A DNA stretch of 5,065 bases, taken from assembly GCA_019412865.1 (NCBI GenBank), contig DXOJ01000747.1, positions 1 through 5,065 on the forward strand, given 5' to 3'. Made by a program: the position numbers and the translations under genes. Shown piece after piece: positions 1 to 5,065 of the stretch. The notes below the pieces were generated by a model. That model saw nothing but the letters and a program-made list of their open reading frames with translations. It made no database searches and had not been told where the DNA came from. The stretch comes from Bacteroides sp. (lineage in GTDB: Bacteria; Bacteroidota; Bacteroidia; Bacteroidales; Bacteroidaceae). Numbering within the stretch: the first letter of the stretch is position 1; each line of letters starts with the position of its first letter.

Positions 1-1028
<1,028 letters not shown>

Positions 1029-1050
1029 ACAAAATTCGCACATAATTATA

Positions 1051-1095
1051 AAAAGGATGGAAACGGCTCAATCGCTTTCATCCTTTTCTTTTTTT
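1051..1095 (+). terminator. Rho-independent terminator of proS
   Basis: AAAAGGATG (1051-1059) pairs perfectly with CATCCTTTT (1079-1087). The stem can extend inward through AAA/TTT with small bulges. An interrupted T-tract follows: T4, C, then seven Ts at 1089-1095. It lies 22 bases after the proS stop, so proS and the two-component operon are probably separate transcription units. Confidence 0.88.
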
Positions 1096-1177
1096 CCTTC
1101 CATATTATATTATTTATGGCCTGTCCTAACAGTTCATTAGACATTCAATAGTTATTTCAAGCTCTTTTTTTCAATCC

Positions 1178-1195
1178 ATTTCAGTTTTATTTCAG
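1178..1195 (+). promoter_or_regulatory. Phased direct repeat, candidate operator for the downstream response regulator
   Basis: Two exact copies of ATTTCAG occur at 1178-1184 and 1189-1195, separated by TTTT, giving an 11-base period of about one helical turn. Two further TTTCA cores lie upstream at 1155-1159 and 1169-1173, so the four cores are spaced 14, 10 and 11 bases apart on the same strand. OmpR/PhoB-family regulators typically bind as head-to-tail dimers to direct repeats with about this period. The position, 49-66 bases before the regulator's ATG and at the expected -33 region of the only promoter-like match, would suit autoregulation. The repeat is seen directly; the operator function is inferred, and the region is AT-rich, which raises the chance of coincidence. 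Confidence 0.45.
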
Positions 1196-1205
1196 AAATA
1201 TCCCT

Positions 1206-1213
1206 TTTCTTTG
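1206..1213 (+). promoter_or_regulatory. Weak candidate Bacteroides -7 element of the two-component operon
   Basis: TTTCTTTG fits the Bacteroides -7 consensus TAnnTTTG at every fixed position except the A. It would place transcription initiation near 1220, about 24 bases before the regulator's start codon. No good -33 TTTG is present about 20 bases upstream; that interval is instead occupied by the ATTTCAG direct repeat, as might be expected of an activator-dependent promoter. This is a pattern match only. Confidence 0.3.
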
Positions 1214-1243
1214 TAGTATGTAAAAAAGAAAGGAGACAAAATT

Positions 1244-1921
1244 ATGAAGATATTGATTGTAGAAGACGAACCCTCTTTGAGAGAACTGATTCAATGTTCA
1301 CTTGAAAAAGAACGTTACGTTGTAGAAACAGCCAGTGACTTCAATTCTGCTCTACGCAAAATTGAAGATTACGACTATGATTGTATCTTATTGGACATCA
1401 TGCTACCGGACGGAAGCGGACTTGATCTTCTTGAACGACTGAAAGCTCTCCATAAGCGGGAGAACGTGATTATTATTTCCGCAAAGGACTCCCTGGAAGA
1501 CAAAGTTTTGGGATTAGAACTGGGAGCGGACGATTATTTGCCAAAGCCATTTCATTTGGTTGAACTAAATGCACGAATTAAAAGCGTGATTCGTCGCCAT
1601 CAGCATGATGGAGAGATTGATATCCGCCAAGGCAACGTACGGATAGAACCGGATAAATATCGTGTATTTGTCAACGAGCAGGAAGTGGAACTAAATAGAA
1701 AAGAATATGATATCCTGTTATATTTTATCAATCGCCCTGGGAGATTAATCAATAAAAACACTTTGGCCGAATCAGTGTGGGGAGACCATATCGATCAGGT
1801 CGATAATTTTGACTTCATATATGCACAAATCAAGAATCTTCGCAAAAAGCTCAAGGATTCGGGTGCAACTATTGAAATTAAAGCAGTCTATGGATTTGGG
1901 TATAAAATGATAGTAGAATAA
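1244..1921 (+). CDS. OmpR/PhoB-family DNA-binding response regulator
   Basis: Cytoplasmic transcription factor of a two-component pair, 225 residues, full length for the family. The receiver domain (about 1-118) carries the acidic pair Glu7/Asp8, the phosphoacceptor Asp51 (in ILLDIMLPDGSG), the Ser79 switch residue, the aromatic switch Tyr98 and the invariant Lys101-Pro102. The C-terminal winged-helix domain (about 127-223) includes the recognition-helix region IYAQIKNLRKKL (192-203) and the wing sequence AVYGFGYK. The ATG at 1244 is well placed, 8 bases after AGGAG (1231-1235), and gives a standard MKILIVEDE start. The partner histidine kinase follows after 21 bases and is surely co-transcribed. 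A phased ATTTCAG repeat upstream could be its own binding site. The target genes cannot be told from sequence, and I do not assign a gene name. Confidence 0.96.
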   Translation: MKILIVEDEPSLRELIQCSLEKERYVVETASDFNSALRKIEDYDYDCILLDIMLPDGSGLDLLERLKALHKRENVIIISAKDSLEDKVLGLELGADDYLPKPFHLVELNARIKSVIRRHQHDGEIDIRQGNVRIEPDKYRVFVNEQEVELNRKEYDILLYFINRPGRLINKNTLAESVWGDHIDQVDNFDFIYAQIKNLRKKLKDSGATIEIKAVYGFGYKMIVE

Positions 1922-1942
1922 AAAGGAAAGAGATTATTGTCC

Positions 1943-3217
1943 ATGAAATTAATATATTACATCATTCTTCGTATTACCCTTGCTCTGACTCTCATACTGA
2001 CGGTCTGGGCTATCTTCTTTTATGTTACGATGATCGATGAAGTCAACGATGAAGTGGATGATGCTTTGGAAGATTATTCGGAAACCATCATTATCCGGGC
2101 ATTGGCAGGAGAGGAGCTACCTTCTAAAACCAATGGCTCCAACAATCAATATTATATGATGGAAGTAAGCAAAGAGTATGCGGAAAGCCGGGAGGATATT
2201 CAGTATAAAGACTCTATGGTATACATTGAAGAAAAAGGAGAGACCGAGCCGGCACGTATTCTTACTACTATCTTTAAAGATGATGAAGGACGATACCACG
2301 AACTGACAGTATCGACCCCCAGCATTGAAAAAGATGATTTGAGAGATGCCATCCAAATGTGGATTATATTTCTATATGTAGCTTTATTATTCTGCATTAT
2401 TATCATTTCCGTATGGGTATTTTACCGGAATATGCGACCGCTCTATGTACTTCTACACTGGCTGGACGGTTATCAAACAGGAAAAAGAAATAAACCTTTG
2501 AGTAACGATACTCAAATCACGGAATTCCGGAAATTAAATGAGGCTGCCATTCGTTATGTGGAACGTACGGAGCAGATGTTCGAACAACAAAAACAGTTTA
2601 TCGGAAATGCTTCACACGAGATACAAACTCCACTTGCTATCTGCCGTAATCGATTGGAAATGTTGATGGAAGATGATTCGCTATCAGAAAAACAACTGGA
2701 AGAACTGATGAAAACGCATCAGACTTTAGAATACATCACTAAATTAAACAAGTCCCTATTATTGCTTTCCAAGATCGATAATGGTCAGTTTACGGATACC
2801 AAAGAATTGGAACTCAATGTACTTCTCAAACAATATCTGCAAGATTACGAAGAAGTTTATGATTATCGCAACATAGAAGTCACGATAGATGAACAAGGCG
2901 TTTTCAAGGTGACAATGAACGAATCCCTGGCTGTTGCTTTACTCACTAACCTCCTGAAAAATGCATTTGTACATAATATTGATGGGGGACATATCCGAAT
3001 CACCGTTACTAAGAACGGTATTACTTTCCGAAATTCGGGAGTGGAACATCCGCTGAACAAGGAACATATCTTCGAACGTTTCTATCAGGGTAGCAAAAAA
3101 GAAGGATCTACAGGGCTGGGATTAGCTATAGCCGATTCCATCTGTCGTTTGCAACATCTGAATATAAAATATTACTTCAAGCAGAATGAACATTGCTTCG
3201 AGATTTCCCAATCATAA
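1943..3217 (+). CDS. Membrane sensor histidine kinase, HisKA/HATPase_c type
   Basis: Inner-membrane sensor kinase predicted to phosphorylate the response regulator encoded just upstream. The ATG at 1943 is preferred over an in-frame TTG at 1937: it gives 424 residues starting MKLIYYIILR and sits about 10 bases after a purine-rich AGGAAAGAG. Order of parts: membrane segment 1 (about 7-30); an acidic periplasmic region (about 31-138) of no recognised fold; membrane segment 2 (about 139-161); a HAMP-like linker (about 162-213); the H-box FIGNASHEIQTPLAI with phosphoacceptor His225; and the catalytic domain (about 325-422). The catalytic domain has an N-box around NLLKNAFVHN (336-345), an F-box FERFYQ (377-382) and a G2-box GSTGLGLAI (388-396). 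The G1 box reads NSG instead of the classical DxG, a variant I associate with many Bacteroidetes kinases. All other catalytic motifs look intact, so it is probably active. The stimulus is unknown. Confidence 0.95.
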   Translation: MKLIYYIILRITLALTLILTVWAIFFYVTMIDEVNDEVDDALEDYSETIIIRALAGEELPSKTNGSNNQYYMMEVSKEYAESREDIQYKDSMVYIEEKGETEPARILTTIFKDDEGRYHELTVSTPSIEKDDLRDAIQMWIIFLYVALLFCIIIISVWVFYRNMRPLYVLLHWLDGYQTGKRNKPLSNDTQITEFRKLNEAAIRYVERTEQMFEQQKQFIGNASHEIQTPLAICRNRLEMLMEDDSLSEKQLEELMKTHQTLEYITKLNKSLLLLSKIDNGQFTDTKELELNVLLKQYLQDYEEVYDYRNIEVTIDEQGVFKVTMNESLAVALLTNLLKNAFVHNIDGGHIRITVTKNGITFRNSGVEHPLNKEHIFERFYQGSKKEGSTGLGLAIADSICRLQHLNIKYYFKQNEHCFEISQS

Positions 3218-3226
3218 GATTCATCT

Positions 3227-3334
3227 GAAAAACACAGAGGACACGGATTTTAAGTGAACGACCTGTCGGTTATCATAAAACCAATTTGTCAGGTATATCC
3301 ATTCACCTGTTTCTCCGTGTCCTCTGCGTCTTTT
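3227..3334. repeat. Nested inverted-repeat element between convergent operons
   Basis: The outer arms CAGAGGACACGGA (3235-3247) and TCCGTGTCCTCTG (3314-3326) are perfect 13-base reverse complements. They extend outward through CA/TG and AAA/TTT with mismatches to about 3228-3333. Inside, three more pairs nest in order: GTGAA (3254-3258) with TTCAC (3302-3306), ACCTG (3261-3265) with CAGGT (3290-3294), and GGTT (3268-3271) with AACC (3279-3282), closing a 7-base loop. The whole unit can fold into one long, interrupted hairpin on either strand and fills most of the gap between the kinase and permease stop codons. It may be a dispersed REP/MITE-like element. Repetition elsewhere in the genome cannot be seen from this window. 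Confidence 0.75.
3228..3333. terminator. Probable bidirectional terminator for the two convergent operons
   Basis: The nested palindrome lies directly between two convergent operons. Each arm ends in a short T-run on its own outgoing strand: TCTTTTAT after the stem on the plus strand (from 3329) and GTTTTTCAG on the minus strand (from 3233 downward). The T-runs are only 4-5 bases long and the stem is interrupted, so this is a weaker intrinsic terminator than the one after proS. No other candidate exists in the gap. Confidence 0.5.
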
Positions 3335-3346
3335 ATAGTGAGCAGG

Positions 3347-4303
3347 TTATCGGGATCGTATTTCTCTCCTCATAAACATGATATAAGAAATAGCGAAGCA
3401 AATAACCGTTGCCGCAATCAATCCGGTCAACTGTGGCCATACAACTAAAAGACTTTGTCCCAATGGGAGCGGACTAGGGATAGCTCCCTGTACCTGTTCC
3501 ATAGTCAATGGCCCCAAACTTCTGACAGAAGGCATCAATAGTGTGGTGGTAGCTTCATTAAACAGTTCACTCGGTGCCAAACGCATCAACCCTAGAATAA
3601 ACTTCTGATAACTGATAATCTGATAAGGTGATGCCATCTGTGACGGACTCAACCCTTTTGCCACCAAATTAACAATCATGGTATAGAATACACTAAAAAA
3701 CAGCCAAACAGCCACAGATGCTAAGGCAGAAGTCGCTGCCTGACGGAAACGGAGTGAGAACAGAATAGCCAGATTCAACCAGAACGCTACATAAAAGATA
3801 CTGGTAATGATGAAGAAAACAATTCTCCAAAACTCTTCTGCCGTAGGAGGAATACCAATAGCAATCAGCCCACATCCCATCACCAGAAAGCCCAATACAA
3901 ACAACATGATACCTATCACAATCAAAGCAGCCACAAACTTCGCATTGATAATGCAATCGCGATGAATAGGCTGGGACAGCATACGGCTCAATGTTCCTTT
4001 ATTTTGTTCGGAATTGACTGCATCAAATCCCAAAGCGATTCCCAATAGGGGACCTAAGAAGTTAATAAACAGCACAAAAGAGGGGAGAGTCCCATCTGAA
4101 ACCGTAAACAACTTCAAGAAAAGAAACGAACCGTCCGGATCATTAGGTTTGATGGCTTCACTAATATTGGTGAGTGCTGTATATAGCGACCCCATACAGG
4201 TAAGTGCTATAATACCTATTAGTATAATAAAACGCCAACTTTTGACATGATCGGAAATTTCCTTGTTGACGATAACCCAAAAAGGATGATTGACTTTATT
4301 CAT
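3347..4303 (-). CDS. ABC-2 type transporter permease, NosY-like
   Basis: Integral inner-membrane half of an ABC exporter, 318 residues from the chosen start. The ATG at 4303 (MNKVNHPFWVIVNKE) is preferred over an in-frame TTG at 4324: a strong AAGGAGG lies 8 bases upstream of it, while the TTG start would add only a short charged tail (MRKEEKD). About six membrane segments are visible, near residues 24-43, 74-94, 122-148, 160-184, 190-214 and 284-311. After segment 2 comes the cytoplasmic motif FDAVNSEQNKGTLSRMLSQP, followed by HR, matching the E-rich TL..lLs.P..R signature of ABC-2 permeases. A large, probably extracytoplasmic loop (about 215-283) separates the last two segments. The gene overlaps the end of the ATPase gene by 8 bases, implying translational coupling and a heteromeric complex. 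The substrate is unknown. The NosY/NatB-like class is my best fit from motif and topology. Confidence 0.9.
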   Translation of the reverse strand: MNKVNHPFWVIVNKEISDHVKSWRFIILIGIIALTCMGSLYTALTNISEAIKPNDPDGSFLFLKLFTVSDGTLPSFVLFINFLGPLLGIALGFDAVNSEQNKGTLSRMLSQPIHRDCIINAKFVAALIVIGIMLFVLGFLVMGCGLIAIGIPPTAEEFWRIVFFIITSIFYVAFWLNLAILFSLRFRQAATSALASVAVWLFFSVFYTMIVNLVAKGLSPSQMASPYQIISYQKFILGLMRLAPSELFNEATTTLLMPSVRSLGPLTMEQVQGAIPSPLPLGQSLLVVWPQLTGLIAATVICFAISYIMFMRREIRSR

Positions 4304-5039
4304 GTCTTTCTCCTCCTTCCTCAAAATAATGGTTATAAATATCAGACAATTCCTGCTTCTTATCTTTCAATTCTGCCATATCGATCAAAGCAAGTAATTG
4401 GCCATTACTGAACAAACCTACCCGGTCGCACACTTTCTGTACCTGATCCAGATGATGGGAAGAGAAAAGCACTGTCAGTCCTTCTTCTTTACTCAACCAG
4501 CGAATCAGTTCGATAAATTCCTGAACACCTGCAGGGTCAATCCCTGAAGTCGGCTCATCGAGAATAATAATCTCCGGATTTTTAATAAGTACATCAGCCA
4601 ATCCCAACCGCTGTCTCATACCACGAGAGTATTTCCCTGTCTTTTTGGCTAACTGATCTTCAAGGCCTACCCGCTTCATCAGTTCCATAGCCTTGGTTTT
4701 TGCCTCTTTATCAGAAATACCATTTAATCGCGCTGTATAGATCAAATTCTCCGGTCCTGTCATATCATCATAGAATCCTACATCTTCTGGCAAATACCCA
4801 ATTTTCCTTTTTACTTCAATGGGGTGTGTAGTAGAATTGATTCCACAAATTTCAACTGTTCCCGAAGTAGGCTCTGTCAATCCCAACATCATTAAGATAG
4901 TAGTTGATTTTCCAGCACCATTCGGTCCCAGTAATCCGAAGATTTCTCCTTTCCGGATATTCAGGCGAATATGATCTACAGCAGTGAAATTACCGTATTG
5001 TTTGGTCAAATCGGTAAGTACGATCACTTGTTCGCCCAT
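4296..5039 (-). CDS. ABC transporter ATP-binding protein, NosF/NatA/CcmA-like
   Basis: Cytoplasmic ATPase subunit of the exporter, 247 residues, full length for a single nucleotide-binding domain. Motifs in order: Walker A GPNGAGKST (38-46); Q-loop region GYLPEDVGFY (81-90), with Glu85 where Gln is classical, a common variant among exporters of this class; signature YSRGMRQRL (137-145), in place of the textbook LSGGQ; Walker B IIILDEP (157-163) with Asp161 and catalytic Glu162; D-loop SGIDP (165-169); and switch His195 in LFSSHH. The ATG at 5039 follows a perfect AAGGAGGT by 5 bases. The stop overlaps the permease start, so the two should be made as a unit. The likely promoter is beyond the right edge. 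Which substrate is moved cannot be inferred: drug, lipid, ion or copper-cluster-related roles all occur in this class. Confidence 0.96.
   Translation of the reverse strand: MGEQVIVLTDLTKQYGNFTAVDHIRLNIRKGEIFGLLGPNGAGKSTTILMMLGLTEPTSGTVEICGINSTTHPIEVKRKIGYLPEDVGFYDDMTGPENLIYTARLNGISDKEAKTKAMELMKRVGLEDQLAKKTGKYSRGMRQRLGLADVLIKNPEIIILDEPTSGIDPAGVQEFIELIRWLSKEEGLTVLFSSHHLDQVQKVCDRVGLFSNGQLLALIDMAELKDKKQELSDIYNHYFEEGGERHE
4311..4318 (-). promoter_or_regulatory. Shine-Dalgarno site of the permease, inside the ATPase gene
   Basis: On the minus strand this reads AAGGAGGA, followed by 8 bases to the ATG at 4303. It lies within the last codons of the ATPase gene. It decides the permease start, because the alternative TTG at 4324 lies upstream of it. 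Confidence 0.8.
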
Positions 5040-5044
5040 AATTT

Positions 5045-5052
5045 ACCTCCTT
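5045..5052 (-). promoter_or_regulatory. Strong Shine-Dalgarno site of the ATPase gene
   Basis: The minus strand reads AAGGAGGT, a full 8-base match to the standard anti-Shine-Dalgarno sequence, with 5 bases to the ATG. This fixes the start. Such a strong site is notable because Bacteroidetes genes usually rely little on Shine-Dalgarno pairing. Confidence 0.8.
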
Positions 5053-5065
5053 CCATATTTACGGA

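Noticed and set aside
1937..1939. TTG as the histidine kinase start
   Set aside because: The ATG two codons downstream has better spacing from the purine-rich site and gives a typical N-terminus.
2117..3060. Three short minus-strand open frames inside the kinase gene
   Set aside because: All are antisense shadows of a full-length, motif-complete kinase, with no supporting start signals.
3225..3230. Inverted copy of TTTCAG at the end of the kinase gene as a second regulator site
   Set aside because: It is a single hexamer without a phased partner, expected by chance at this length and part of the palindrome's outer arm.
3254..3448. 64-codon plus-strand open frame starting in the palindrome
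   Set aside because: It begins with GTG inside the inverted repeat, runs antisense over the permease end, has no ribosome binding site and no recognisable motif.
3693..4250. Short open frames in other frames across the permease gene
   Set aside because: The 87-codon minus-strand frame and the 78-codon plus-strand frame overlap conserved permease motifs and have no features of their own.

Overview
The window looks like chromosomal DNA from a member of the Bacteroidales, most likely Bacteroides or a close relative. This rests on protein flavour rather than a database match: an archaeal/eukaryotic-type prolyl-tRNA synthetase, a response regulator whose recognition-helix region (NFDFIYAQIKNLRKKL) is typical of Bacteroidetes, a histidine kinase with the NSG-type G1 box common in that phylum, and moderate AT content. 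I see no insertion sequence, phage gene, tRNA, rRNA or CRISPR array.

Layout. Positions 1-1028 (+) hold the 3' two-thirds of proS, cut by the left edge and followed by a clear intrinsic terminator (1051-1095). A 215-base intergenic region then carries a phased direct repeat, ATTTCAG-N4-ATTTCAG, just upstream of a two-gene two-component operon. That operon is an OmpR/PhoB-type response regulator (1244-1921) followed after 21 bases by a membrane sensor histidine kinase (1943-3217). Facing it on the minus strand is an ABC exporter pair, an ATPase (5039-4296) and an ABC-2 permease (4303-3347). Their stop and start codons overlap by 8 bases and both genes have strong Shine-Dalgarno sequences. The two operons converge on a 129-base gap that is almost filled by one nested inverted repeat of about 108 bases (3227-3334).

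How the parts may work together. The kinase has a periplasmic sensor region of about 108 residues and should phosphorylate Asp51 of the regulator. The phased repeat upstream of the regulator has the geometry of an OmpR-family operator, so autoregulation is a reasonable guess. The ABC pair has the NosF/NosY- or NatA/NatB-like build of an exporter whose substrate cannot be read from sequence. Its promoter lies beyond the right edge, so control by the neighbouring two-component system cannot be tested here.

I do not see a new multi-gene system. The items most worth a second look are the nested palindrome between the convergent operons, the phased repeat, and the apparent loss of the zinc site in the ProRS C-terminal domain.
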